A stretch of 30,460 nt of DNA, taken from Methanothermococcus okinawensis (GTDB lineage: Archaea > AGJL01 > Methanococci > Methanococcales > Methanococcaceae). Shown in pieces: positions 15,914 to 23,376 of this stretch. Positions within the stretch are counted from its first letter, which is position 1, and each line of letters begins with the position of its first letter. Location of the stretch: the NCBI GenBank assembly GCA_015661555.1, contig DQVW01000115.1:1-30460 (forward strand), written 5' to 3'. The notes under the pieces were generated by a model. It did no database searches and was not told the DNA's origin. It worked only from the letters and a program-made list of their open reading frames with translations. A program made the translations under genes and the position numbers.

Positions 15914-16360
15914 ATGACAACGGTCTACGATGTACCTCCATCAAAACTAATTGAGAAGGTGGCAAAAAAGTTAAAGGAGATGGATATAGAGAAACCCCAG
16001 TGGGTAGACTTTGTCAAAACAGGGGCCCACAAGGAGAGGAGGCCTCACGATGACAACTGGTGGTATGTAAGATGTGCCTCCATCCTCAGGAAGGTATACG
16101 TTGACGGTCCTGTAGGTGTGGAGAGGTTGAGAACTGCCTACGGAGGTAGAAAGAACAGGGGTCATAAACCTGAAAGGTTTTTAAAAGGTAGTGGAAATAT
16201 TGTAAGGAAGGCACTCCAGGCACTGGAGAAGTTGGATCTTATAACTACCACTAGAGAGGGTAGGGTTGTTACCCCTAAGGGACAGTCCCTCCTGGATAAT
16301 ACGGCAAAAGAGGTTAAGGACGAAATTGTAGAGGAGAATCCAGCCCTCTCCAAATATTAA
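15914..16360 (+). CDS. rps19e: Ribosomal protein S19e
   Basis: A 148-residue component of the archaeal small subunit, absent from bacteria. It has the S19e fold signature: TVYDVPPSKLIEKVAKKLKE, KPQWVDFVKTGAHKERRP, WWYVRCASILRKVYVDGPVGVERLR and a winged-helix end with G-R-V-V-T-P-K-G. ATG 15914 follows GGGGTG. It starts a compact unit with the PDCD5-like gene (12-base gap), the PP-loop gene and L39e, an arrangement common in archaea. Confidence 0.97.
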   Translation: MTTVYDVPPSKLIEKVAKKLKEMDIEKPQWVDFVKTGAHKERRPHDDNWWYVRCASILRKVYVDGPVGVERLRTAYGGRKNRGHKPERFLKGSGNIVRKALQALEKLDLITTTREGRVVTPKGQSLLDNTAKEVKDEIVEENPALSKY

Positions 16361-16372
16361 AAAGGGGATATT

Positions 16373-16723
16373 ATGGATATTGATGAGATTAAGAGAAAAA
16401 AACTTATGGAGTTACAGAAGAGAATGGCTGCCAGTACCATGGCTACAGAGGAGCAGCAGGCCCTTCAACTTCAGCAGGAGTTTGAACTACAGAAGAGAAG
16501 GATACTAAGGCAGATACTTACAGAGCCTGCAAGGGCCAGGTTAGCCAGGTTAAGATTGGCAAAACCTGAATTTGCAGCTCAGGTGGAACTTCAACTTATC
16601 CAGTTGGCACAGATGGGTAGGATCAAGGTACCTCTCTCAGACGAGGAGTTTAAGTCCCTACTGGAGAAACTCCACGAGATGAGCAAGTCCAGGAAGGGAG
16701 AGATAAAGTTCATTAGAAAGTAA
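16373..16723 (+). CDS. PDCD5/TFAR19-family DNA-binding protein
   Basis: A 116-residue helical protein of the PDCD5 family. It has IKRKKLMELQKRM, a Gln-rich stretch (EEQQALQLQQEFELQKRRILRQIL), then LTEPARARLARLRLAKPEFA and QLAQMGRIKVPLSDEEFKSLL, the conserved core. Archaeal members bind nucleic acid in vitro; the cellular role is not settled. Its place between S19e and L39e genes suggests a link to translation or ribosome assembly. Confidence 0.93.
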   Translation: MDIDEIKRKKLMELQKRMAASTMATEEQQALQLQQEFELQKRRILRQILTEPARARLARLRLAKPEFAAQVELQLIQLAQMGRIKVPLSDEEFKSLLEKLHEMSKSRKGEIKFIRK

Positions 16724-16738
16724 AAGGGTATATCTCCT

Positions 16739-17335
16739 ATGAAGGCATACGTCCTCTTCAGTGGAGGAAAGGACAGCTCCCTATCTGCAGTACTTTTGAA
16801 GAAGTTAGGTTACGACGTTGAACTTGTCACTGTAAACTTTGGGGTTTTAGACTCCTATAAGTACGCCCAGGAGACTGCAGGTATATTAAATTTGCCCCAC
16901 AGGGTGGAGTTCCTGGATAGGGAGATTATTGAGAGGGCTGTGGATATCATCCTCAGGGATGGTTACCCAGCTGGAGGTATTCAGTACCTCCACAAGAGTG
17001 TTATAGAGATACTGGCAGATAGGTACAAGGTTATAGCAGATGGTGTTAGAAGGGATGACAGGGTACCTAAGTTATCCCACTCAGAGATACAGAGCTTAGA
17101 GATGAGAAAAAACATGGAGTATATAACTCCCCTTATGGGTTTTGGACATAAAACTATTAAATACCTGGTAGATAGATACTTTATAATCTCCCAGGGGGAG
17201 AGTGACACCATAATGAAGTCAGACTATGAAAGTGAGATAAGGGCCCTTATAAAGGCCAGGGGTAAAGATCCCAGGGATTACTTCCCTAAACATATACAAT
17301 CTAGGGTAATAGGGGTAAAAGAAGGTGAGGGATAA
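16739..17335 (+). CDS. PP-loop ATP pyrophosphatase of the S19e-L39e cluster
   Basis: A 198-residue protein with an N-terminal PP-loop SGGKDSS (residues 8-14), which binds ATP and forms adenylates in tRNA-thiolation, amidation and related enzymes. The next segment YDVELVTVNFGVLDSYKYAQETA fits the nucleotide-binding fold. There are no clustered cysteines, so an iron-sulfur thiolase like TtcA is unlikely. It is found near ribosomal protein genes in many archaea, which hints at RNA modification; this is inference, and the substrate is unknown. It starts 15 bases after the PDCD5-like gene and ends 1 base before the L39e ATG. Confidence 0.85.
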   Translation: MKAYVLFSGGKDSSLSAVLLKKLGYDVELVTVNFGVLDSYKYAQETAGILNLPHRVEFLDREIIERAVDIILRDGYPAGGIQYLHKSVIEILADRYKVIADGVRRDDRVPKLSHSEIQSLEMRKNMEYITPLMGFGHKTIKYLVDRYFIISQGESDTIMKSDYESEIRALIKARGKDPRDYFPKHIQSRVIGVKEGEG

Positions 17336-17336
17336 T

Positions 17337-17492
17337 ATGGGATCTACAAGACCACTTGGAAAAAAGTTGAGACTTGCCAAGGCCTTGAAACAGAACAGGA
17401 GAGTTCCACTCTTTGTAATGTTAAAAACCAAGGGTAGAGTTAAAACCCATCCAAAGATGAGACACTGGAGAAGATGTAAACTTAAGAAGTAA
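17337..17492 (+). CDS. rpl39e: Ribosomal protein L39e
   Basis: A 51-residue, very basic protein reading MGSTRPLGKKLRLAKALKQN, then RRVPLFVMLKTKGRVKTH and ending PKMRHWRRCKLKK. This is the L39e pattern with conserved N-R-R-V-P and R-H-W-R-R, a protein lining the exit tunnel of the large subunit. GGTGAGG at the end of the PP-loop gene is its ribosome binding site. The stop lies 2 bases from the convergent argS stop. Confidence 0.96.
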   Translation: MGSTRPLGKKLRLAKALKQNRRVPLFVMLKTKGRVKTHPKMRHWRRCKLKK

Positions 17493-17494
17493 CT

Positions 17495-19216
17495 TTACAT
17501 CTTCCCTGGGCACTCTATCCCCAACAATTTAAGACCATTTTCTATAACTATTTTTGTGGATTCCACAATCTTCAACCTGGAGAGTATTATACTCTTATTT
17601 TTCTCCCTGAGTATTGGACAGTTTCCATAGAAGCTGTTGAACTTATGTGCTACATCTAACATGTAATTTGCTAGAATATGGGGCTTCAGGGACTCCCCAG
17701 CTATCTCCAGGATCCTTGGAAACTTTAGAAGGGTTTTTATAAGTATCTTCTCCTGATCCATCATATGGTAGTTAAAAAGTTCCCCATCCTCTATCCTCAT
17801 CTCCCTGGCATGCTCCAGTATTCTACAGCACCTTGCATGGGCGTACTGTATAACGGGACATCCCACCTTTTCAAAGTCCAGGGCCTCCTCCCACTTAAAC
17901 ACTATAGGTTTCTCTGGAGATATCCTCACTATGTTGTATCTAACTGCACCTAAGGCGATTTTTCGGGCTATCTCTTTTATCTCCTCCTCATCGGCAACAC
18001 CTCTTTTTTTAACCTCCTGGATAGCCCTCCTCTCAGCTTCCTCCAGGACTTCATCTAAAGTTACAAATCTCCCCCTCCTTGTACTCATGGATCCCTCTGG
18101 CAGGGATATAAACTCGTAGAATATTACCTTTGGGGTCTTACTCTTTAACAGTTTTAAGGAGGCCTCTACCATCTGGGCAGTAAGTTTATGATCTGCACCT
18201 AAGATATCTATGCCTATATCGCATCTCGACATCTTGTCCAGGTGATAGGCTATATCCCTTGTGGAGTAGAGGGTGGTACCATCTGCCCTAGTTAGGACAA
18301 GTTTCTTCTCTATTCCAAAATCTGAGAGGTCAAGTTTATACACACCATCCTCCTCTACAACCTTACCAGTCTCCATAAGTCTCTTTATAACCTCCCTTAC
18401 CATGCCCTTCCTTACGTACTCACTCTCCCATACAAAGGTATCATGTTTAATATTGAGGTTACTTAGGGTCTCCCTAATACCTTCCAGGGCGTAATTAACA
18501 GCCCATTGAAATCTCTCCACTATAGGGCTGTCCTCCCCATTTTCCAGGGATCTTTCATACTCCCTCATTATCCTTCCTATCTCCTCCTCCAATTGGGGAT
18601 CCTCCTCTAGAAGTTTATTGGCCTTTATATAGATCTCTCCTATGGCATGATCTGGTTTCTTATCCTTCTCTATCTCAAATCTCTCTAGCCCAAAGACAAC
18701 AACTGCCTCCTGTCTCCCCATGTCGTTTACATAGTAGTGGGTCTCCACATCATAACCTATGAATTCCAGTATCCTCTTTAAACTGTCCCCTATTATGGCG
18801 TTTCTACCGTGACCTATGTGAAGTGGACCGTTGGGATTTGCAGAGGTATGTTCTAAAATCACCTTCTTACCCCTATCTCTACCTCTGCCAAAGTTCTCTC
18901 CCTCTTCAAGTATCCTGGATATACCCCCCCTGGCGTAGGAGTTGTAGTCTAAAAAGAAGTTTATATAGCCCTTAACTGCTTTTACATCCCTAATATAGGG
19001 GATATTCTCCTCCTTCAATTTTCTACACAACTCCTCTGCAATGACCTTGGGAGGTTTTTTAAGTACTCTGGCTAACCTGAAGGATATATTTGTGGAGTAA
19101 TCCCCCAACTCCATTGAAGGTGGCTCCTCCAACTGTATATCTCCAACATCCTCCCCACATATCTCCTTGACCTTTTTTGATATAGAATCCTTCAGGGCAT
19201 TTTCAACCTCTATCAT
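17495..19216 (-). CDS. argS: Arginyl-tRNA synthetase
   Basis: A 573-residue class I aminoacyl-tRNA synthetase. The N-terminal tRNA-binding domain (1-110) is followed by the active site with EHTSANPNGPLHIGHGRNA (HIGH at 133-136), the ArgRS-specific YYVNDMGRQ, and a KMSKS equivalent MSTRRG. The C-terminal helical anticodon-binding domain ends the protein. The length is typical. ATG 19216 begins 2 bases after the hypB stop, with AAGGGAT as binding site inside the end of hypB, so the two are co-transcribed. Confidence 0.97.
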   Translation of the reverse strand: MIEVENALKDSISKKVKEICGEDVGDIQLEEPPSMELGDYSTNISFRLARVLKKPPKVIAEELCRKLKEENIPYIRDVKAVKGYINFFLDYNSYARGGISRILEEGENFGRGRDRGKKVILEHTSANPNGPLHIGHGRNAIIGDSLKRILEFIGYDVETHYYVNDMGRQEAVVVFGLERFEIEKDKKPDHAIGEIYIKANKLLEEDPQLEEEIGRIMREYERSLENGEDSPIVERFQWAVNYALEGIRETLSNLNIKHDTFVWESEYVRKGMVREVIKRLMETGKVVEEDGVYKLDLSDFGIEKKLVLTRADGTTLYSTRDIAYHLDKMSRCDIGIDILGADHKLTAQMVEASLKLLKSKTPKVIFYEFISLPEGSMSTRRGRFVTLDEVLEEAERRAIQEVKKRGVADEEEIKEIARKIALGAVRYNIVRISPEKPIVFKWEEALDFEKVGCPVIQYAHARCCRILEHAREMRIEDGELFNYHMMDQEKILIKTLLKFPRILEIAGESLKPHILANYMLDVAHKFNSFYGNCPILREKNKSIILSRLKIVESTKIVIENGLKLLGIECPGKM

Positions 19217-19218
19217 AA

Positions 19219-19887
19219 CTATCCCTTAAAACCCTCCTTGGACCTAACTATAAAGTCGACTACCTTATCTAATCCCTCGTTGGTCTTAAGGGATGTAAGT
19301 ACTACCTCCATCTTGGGGTTTATACTCTCGGCGTCCCTCTTCATCTTAAGGGGATCTACTCCTACAGCCTCTGCAATATCTATCTTATTTATAACAGTGA
19401 GGTCTGCAGTCTTAAATATCATGGGGTGTTTCCTAACGGTGTCCTCCCCCTCTGTAACACTTACTACAACCACCCTCTTGTGGGCGCCTAGGTCAAAATC
19501 TGTTGGACAAATTAAATTCCCCACATTTTCAATAAAGAGTATATCTAGGTCCTCCAAGTTAAGATCCTCCAGGGCATGACTTATCAGGTGGGCATCTAGA
19601 TGGCACTCCTTCCCAGTATTCAGTGGAACAACCTCTACCCCATGTCTCCTAAACCTCTCCGCGTCATATTTAGCTATAACATCCCCTGCAATACACCCTA
19701 TTCTGTATCTCTCTTTTAGCCTTTCAATTAATCTCTCGATAAGAAGTGTTTTTCCACTACCTATGGCACCCATGAAGTCAAAGGCAACAACGTTATACCT
19801 ATCTAGAAGTGCCCTGTTCTTCTCAGCAATCTTCTTATTAGCCTCTAAAAGATCCTTCTCAACATCTACAACACTGACAAAGTGCAT
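19219..19887 (-). CDS. hypB: Hydrogenase maturation GTPase, nickel insertion
   Basis: A 222-residue SIMIBI-class GTPase that with HypA delivers nickel to [NiFe] hydrogenases. Walker A GAIGSGKT lies at 40-47. The dimer-interface metal site is complete: Cys95-His96 in KECHLDAH and Cys127 in NLICP, the same spacing as in the Methanocaldococcus jannaschii protein. N-K-I-D for guanine recognition follows. There is no N-terminal poly-histidine nickel store as in some bacterial HypB. GGTGAGA precedes ATG 19887. It lies between the LX gene (27-base gap) and argS, probably in the same transcript. Confidence 0.96.
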   Translation of the reverse strand: MHFVSVVDVEKDLLEANKKIAEKNRALLDRYNVVAFDFMGAIGSGKTLLIERLIERLKERYRIGCIAGDVIAKYDAERFRRHGVEVVPLNTGKECHLDAHLISHALEDLNLEDLDILFIENVGNLICPTDFDLGAHKRVVVVSVTEGEDTVRKHPMIFKTADLTVINKIDIAEAVGVDPLKMKRDAESINPKMEVVLTSLKTNEGLDKVVDFIVRSKEGFKG

Positions 19888-19914
19888 GAGTTCTCACCAA
19901 AAAAATAAAAAAAG

Positions 19915-20145
19915 TTAGTGCATCTTCAATAGAGTCTGGATTACTGGATCTGTAACCTCATCCTCGGAGATTTCCTCAATTTTCTCAATCTTAATAAGGG
20001 TTCTCTTTACATGGTGTTTACTTCCCATCTCGGAGTAAAGGTACTCGATGGCGTCCTCCTTCTTTAGAGCCCTGTACTCCTTTCTAAAGAACATAGGTTC
20101 CTCCTTACCTTCTATCCTACCAGTTATCCTGTATATCTTTATCAT
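19915..20145 (-). CDS. rplX: Ribosomal protein LX (L18ae/L20a)
   Basis: A 76-residue archaeal large-subunit protein: MIKIYRITGRIEGKEEPMFF, EYRALKKEDAIEYLYSEMGSKHHVKRTLIKI. The frame extends to GTG 20154, but GGTGAT lies four bases before ATG 20145 and the family starts M-I-K. It follows aIF6 closely (13 bases), matching the conserved archaeal order L31e-aIF6-LX. Confidence 0.93.
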   Translation of the reverse strand: MIKIYRITGRIEGKEEPMFFRKEYRALKKEDAIEYLYSEMGSKHHVKRTLIKIEKIEEISEDEVTDPVIQTLLKMH

Positions 20146-20158
20146 CTCCATCACCTCT

Positions 20159-20845
20159 TTACTCTATCAGGTCCAGGGCCTCCTCTATCTTTAGCATCTC
20201 AGGTCCTGTAGTATCTCCCCCTACTATGGCACCCTTGGAGTTTGCAACTATACAGGCACCTACTGAGGGGTTACCCTTGTTGGCAGTACCTCTCTCAAGT
20301 ATATCTAACTTGAATATACCCTTTAACTCCTCAATCTCCTCCTCTGAGGCGTTGGGGTGGACTAGACCCCCTTTATTTGTAACAACTAGATTGGAGCCTA
20401 CAGTACTTAACCCTGCAACGTCTCTGGTCACTACCTCTACATTAAGTATGTCCTCTATCTTTTTCCTGTACTCCTTTAACTCGCTGGATATTACACATCC
20501 CCTGTCGTTGGTAGCTATAAGGTTACCAAAAGCGGTATTTTTTGCCTCTACCTTCTCAATTACAACATCTATGTTGTTCTCCCTTAAAAATTCCCTCAGT
20601 ATCTCTATCTCCTCCCCAGTGGCCAGGGGTGGGAGTACTATACCGTAGGAATTTGCCACTGAGAGGGAACCTATCAGGGAGCTGTTTCCAATATTCAGGG
20701 CCTTGACAGGAACCTGGAGTATGTTAGAGTACCTCTCTAGAGATCTCTCCTCGAGGAAGTGGGGAAAGAGTCCAAAGAGTTCAGTGGCAAGGGAGAGTAC
20801 CCCCAAGGTTGGTATCCCCGAAAAATACTCTTTTATCACTCTCAT
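20159..20845 (-). CDS. eif6: Translation initiation factor aIF6
   Basis: A 228-residue protein that binds the large subunit and blocks premature subunit joining. It shows the five-fold pseudo-repeat of the IF6 fold: GNSSLIGSLSVANSYGIVLPP, NTAFGNLIATNDRGCVIS, STVGSNLVVTNKGGLVHP and NPSVGACIVANSKGAIVGG, each with the G-x-x-x-V/I-x-N-x-x-G pattern. It lies between L31e and LX. Confidence 0.97.
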   Translation of the reverse strand: MRVIKEYFSGIPTLGVLSLATELFGLFPHFLEERSLERYSNILQVPVKALNIGNSSLIGSLSVANSYGIVLPPLATGEEIEILREFLRENNIDVVIEKVEAKNTAFGNLIATNDRGCVISSELKEYRKKIEDILNVEVVTRDVAGLSTVGSNLVVTNKGGLVHPNASEEEIEELKGIFKLDILERGTANKGNPSVGACIVANSKGAIVGGDTTGPEMLKIEEALDLIE

Positions 20846-20861
20846 AACAATCCCAGAAATC

Positions 20862-21113
20862 TTACTCTACCAGTATGGCCTTGGCTACGTTTTCCTCCTC
20901 TTTAATAACCTTAACCCTTATCCTTGGAGGGATCTTGGATATACCCCTCTCCCATATCTTCTCGTTTATAGACTTGTCCAACTTGATTACCTCACACTTG
21001 GTATGTCTCTTTAAAAACTCTCTAATTTTCTTTATTGCCCTTGGAGCCCTCTTTGTCGCCCTGGATCTGTTAGTAACGTCCCTCAGTGGTATGGTATATA
21101 TCCTCTCCTCCAT
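20862..21113 (-). CDS. rpl31e: Ribosomal protein L31e
   Basis: An 83-residue large-subunit protein. MEERIYTIPLRDVTNRSRATKRAPRAIKKIREFLKRH is the family start (Y-x-I-P-L-R, RAPRAIKKIREF), then VIKLDKSINEKIWERGISKIPPRIRVKV. GGGTG precedes ATG 21113. It heads the probable unit rpl31e-eif6-rplX-hypB-argS, and its promoter shares the 140-base spacer with cbiX. Confidence 0.97.
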   Translation of the reverse strand: MEERIYTIPLRDVTNRSRATKRAPRAIKKIREFLKRHTKCEVIKLDKSINEKIWERGISKIPPRIRVKVIKEEENVAKAILVE

Positions 21114-21152
21114 GTTTTACACCCTTTAACCTTAATATTTAGGGTTTTCTAT

Positions 21153-21167
21153 TAGAGAAATACTCTA
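21153..21167. repeat. Small inverted repeat in the rpl31e/cbiX divergent spacer
   Basis: TAGAG-AAATA-CTCTA is a perfect 5-base inverted repeat overlapping the start of the 17-bp element at 21166. It could be an operator for one of the flanking promoters, but is short enough to be chance. Confidence 0.3.
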
Positions 21168-21182
21168 TTTATAGATTGTGGT
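21166..21182 (+). promoter_or_regulatory. 17-bp element upstream of cbiX, shared with the fwdB upstream region
   Basis: TATTTATAGATTGTGGT contains a TATA-like TTTATAGA. The same 17 bases occur on the minus strand at 23250-23266, pointing toward fwdB. A second TATA-like box (CATATATAG, about 21194-21202) lies nearer cbiX, so this element may be an extra promoter or a regulator site. Confidence 0.5.
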
Positions 21183-21253
21183 AGAGATAGAAAGGCATAT
21201 ATAGTCTCAGGTTAGTATGAATACTGTTCAAAAAAGTATGACGAGGTAGGATT

Positions 21254-21682
21254 ATGGAGGCCCTAATCTTAGTAGGTCACGGTAGCAGATTGCCCTATTC
21301 CAAGGAGGTAGTGAGTAAAATTGCAGAGAAAATAAGGGAGAGAAACATATACCCCATTGTAGAGATAGGGATGATGGAGTTCAACGAACCTACTATCACC
21401 CAGGCGGTTAAAAGGGCAATAGAAAAAGGTGCTAAGAGAATAATTGTTGTACCTGTGTTCCTGGCCCATGGAAACCATACAAAGAGAGATATCCCTAAGA
21501 TCCTAGGTATATACAACGGAGAAGAGGAGGAGGAATCCCACCACCATCACGAACACCATCATCACCATCACAGGGAGGAACCACTGGAGATCCCAGAGGA
21601 TGTTGAGATAATATACAGAGAACCTATAGGGCCCGATGACAGGTTGGTGGATATTATTATAGATAGAGCCCTAGGAAACTAA
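21254..21682 (+). CDS. cbiX: Sirohydrochlorin cobaltochelatase, small CbiX type, with histidine-rich insert
   Basis: A 142-residue half-size chelatase that inserts cobalt into sirohydrochlorin for cobamide synthesis; archaeal CbiX of this size works as a homodimer. Family motifs are LVGHGSRLPYSKEVV with the first catalytic His, MMEFNEPTITQAV, and VPVFLAHGNHTKRDIP with the second. A histidine run of ten His in eleven positions (96-106) sits between acidic segments, a known feature of CbiX proteins thought to store metal. In methanogens the same enzyme can insert nickel for cofactor F430, named CfbA; the sequence does not separate the two roles. It is monocistronic and convergent with fwdB. Confidence 0.92.
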   Translation: MEALILVGHGSRLPYSKEVVSKIAEKIRERNIYPIVEIGMMEFNEPTITQAVKRAIEKGAKRIIVVPVFLAHGNHTKRDIPKILGIYNGEEEEESHHHHEHHHHHHREEPLEIPEDVEIIYREPIGPDDRLVDIIIDRALGN

Positions 21683-21683
21683 T

Positions 21684-21703
21684 AAAAAAAGAGTTATTTT
21701 TTT
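21684..21703. terminator. Back-to-back T tracts between cbiX and fwdB
   Basis: On the + strand seven T (21697-21703) follow the cbiX stop. On the minus strand seven T (complement of 21684-21690) follow the SECIS hairpin. The two runs can end the convergent transcripts and leave the SECIS inside the fwdB mRNA. Confidence 0.5.
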
Positions 21704-21706
21704 GAT

Positions 21707-21742
21707 GATTTGAAGGGTCCCAAAAGGGTTCCCCTTCAAATC
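21707..21742 (-). promoter_or_regulatory. Archaeal SECIS element in the fwdB 3' untranslated region
   Basis: Read on the minus strand: GATTTGAAGGG, then GAA, CCC, TTTT, GGG, A, CCCTTCAAATC. This gives an 11-bp perfect stem, the GAA/A asymmetric internal loop, a 3-bp G-C stem and a 4-base apical loop, every feature of the archaeal SECIS consensus. It starts 39 bases after the fwdB stop codon, the normal 3' position in Methanococcales selenoprotein genes, and directs selenocysteine insertion at the UGA at 22727-22729. Confidence 0.96.
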
Positions 21743-21781
21743 CTTTAAATATTCTCCGCAGGATGTAGGATACCCAAATTT

Positions 21782-23089
21782 TTATAACATCTCTTCTATT
21801 TTTTTACCCATGATTTTAAAGACTTCTTCATCTGTAAGGACTCCTTCTGGAGGTTCTACAACCTTTTTAAGTTCCAGTGGAACACCATCCATTCTATATG
21901 CCACTCCTCCAACCTCTACCCCTGTAAAGGCAGTTGGTATTACTATGTTGGATAGTTCAGTTGTAGGTGTCTGGTGTGGTTCTATGGATATTAGAGGTAT
22001 TCTAGCTATATGTTCCACGGCCTTCTGTGGGAAGTGTGCCCCTGGATCTGATGCAATGTTCATCATCACGTCCACTTCTCCCCTTAGTAGGAGGTCGATT
22101 GTACTTGTCTCCCCTGGGTTGTACCTTGGATAACCTCTACTGAAATCCACGGCGTAGGGATAACCTGTTAACCAGGACATAACCTGGTTGAATCCATTTA
22201 CGTTGTAGTGGCCCCTCATTGGCATCAGTCCAAATTTGGTGTAGGCATTTAACTCCTGGATGAGACAGATTGCATTGTCTATTATTCTATGTTTACCCTT
22301 GCTCATTGTCACTCCCATTCCAAAGTACAGCTGCCCAAACTGGGCCTTCTTACAGGCCTCCACCACTGCGTAGATTGTGTCCACTGGAATCCCTGCAACC
22401 CTGTCCACATTTAACTCATGTCCTTTAAGTACAGCCCTCATAGCACTTATTAGTTCGTAGTCCTTGTTAGGTTCTACCTGTAGGTGAAGATCTGCCAACT
22501 TTGCAGTATCTGTCTTCCTTGGATCCACTACTACCACAGTTCTATCTTTTCTACCTCTCTCCCTGAAGAACCCCCTTGCAAATACTGAGTACCTACCCAT
22601 GTGTCTTGGGTGGGCGTGCATTGGGTTGCAACCCCAGAATATTACTAGATCAGATCTATTTTTAGCCTCTCCAAGGGTACAAACTGGGTATCCTACATCC
22701 TGCACTGCCAGTAGGGAAGGTCCATGTCAAATAGTTGCCGTGTTGTCCACTACAGCCCCAATCCTCTCCCCTATCATTATAGCCTCACGTTGTGCCTCAC
22801 AACTTATGGAGGAGAAACCGTAGAGCACTGGAAGTTTTGACTCTACCAGTAATCTTGCAGCCTCTTCAATTGCCCTGTCGTAGTCGGTCTTTTTAAAGTC
22901 TTCCTTCTTATCCTCTCTTATTAGGGGCTCTGTATACCTTACAGAACCCTCAAAGTGCATGAACTTTGCATGACCTATTCTACAGGCATTTTTTGTCCCT
23001 ACTATGTGGCCGTCCTCTACCAAGATTTCAAGATCGTCACAGAGGCAGCCACAGAAGGGACATACTACGTTCTTTACTACCTTTACCAA
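21782..23089 (-). CDS. fwdB: Formylmethanofuran dehydrogenase subunit B, selenoprotein
   Basis: A 435-residue molybdopterin enzyme subunit holding the tungsten or molybdenum site that reduces CO2 to formate, first step of methanogenesis. Near the N-terminus CPFCGCLCDD and KNACRIGH bind a [4Fe-4S] cluster. The frame is interrupted once by TGA (22727-22729), codon 121, in DNTATI-U-HGPSLLAVQDVGYP; homologues have Cys or Sec here as the metal ligand. Downstream follow FWGCNPMHAHPRHMGRYSV, VVVDPRKTDTAKLAD and GHYNVNGFNQVMSWLTGYP. The frame continues in register and a SECIS follows the stop, so it is one selenoprotein, not two genes. TTG 23089 is preferred as start: GGTGATC lies just upstream and yields MVKVVKNVVCPFCG, the family start; ATG 23140 adds 17 unusual residues. 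The other fwd subunits are not in the window. Confidence 0.96.
22727..22729 (-). other. Selenocysteine codon UGA (residue 121 of FwdB)
   Basis: In-frame TGA aligned with the catalytic Cys/Sec of FwdB (context N-T-A-T-I-U-H-G-P-S). Reading continues 308 codons to TAA 21782-21784. The SECIS at 21707-21742 supports recoding. Confidence 0.96.
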
Positions 23090-23249
23090 AAGGATCACCC
23101 CATAAGGTGGCAGTTTTACAATACTTAAATATTTTGTCATTAATATTTATGCCTTTTTATTACACTATTTCTAAAGGACTATTAATTTTTTTAGAAAGTA
23201 TTAAGAAAGCTGAAGGTATTTTTCAACTAAGAGTATCCTCACCCTTTTA

Positions 23250-23266
23250 ACCACAATCTATAAATA
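23250..23266 (-). promoter_or_regulatory. 17-bp element upstream of fwdB, copy of the cbiX element
   Basis: On the minus strand this reads TATTTATAGATTGTGGT, identical to 21166-21182. It lies about 160 bases upstream of the fwdB start codon and points toward it, so it may be a distal promoter giving a long leader. The complementary strand, CTATAAATA, would also serve as a TATA box toward rpl7ae. Confidence 0.5.
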
Positions 23267-23278
23267 TCACCTCGAAAG

Positions 23279-23302
23279 AAAGAGTAGTAACCACTCTTTT
23301 TT
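23279..23302 (+). terminator. Hairpin with T tract in the fwdB/rpl7ae divergent spacer
   Basis: AAAGAGT (23279-23285), a 7-base loop and ACTCTTT (23293-23299) form a perfect stem running into T6 (23297-23302). No + strand gene precedes it, so its role is unclear: attenuator in an rpl7ae leader, end of an unseen small RNA, or chance. The rest of the 287-base gap 23090-23376 holds A+T-rich promoter sequence and no convincing gene. Confidence 0.35.
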
Positions 23303-23376
23303 AACCATGATGATACGAGTGGGCATATGGGATGAAAAACCTTTTAAAATTTTTTAAAGTATATGGGGGGATATAA

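Noticed and set aside
20226..20648. 140-codon frame on the plus strand inside eif6
   Set aside because: Serine- and leucine-rich antisense shadow of a conserved gene.
21782..23140. Two separate genes or a broken fwdB
   Set aside because: The single in-frame TGA falls at the conserved Cys/Sec position, both halves are intact FwdB sequence, and a complete SECIS follows the stop.
23090..23140. Upstream ATG start of fwdB at 23140
   Set aside because: It would add 17 residues not typical of the family and ignore the GGTGATC site placed for TTG 23089.
23307..23330. Second C/D guide RNA starting at ATGATGA
   Set aside because: No CTGA box, no C'/D' pair and no closing stem follow within the needed distance.
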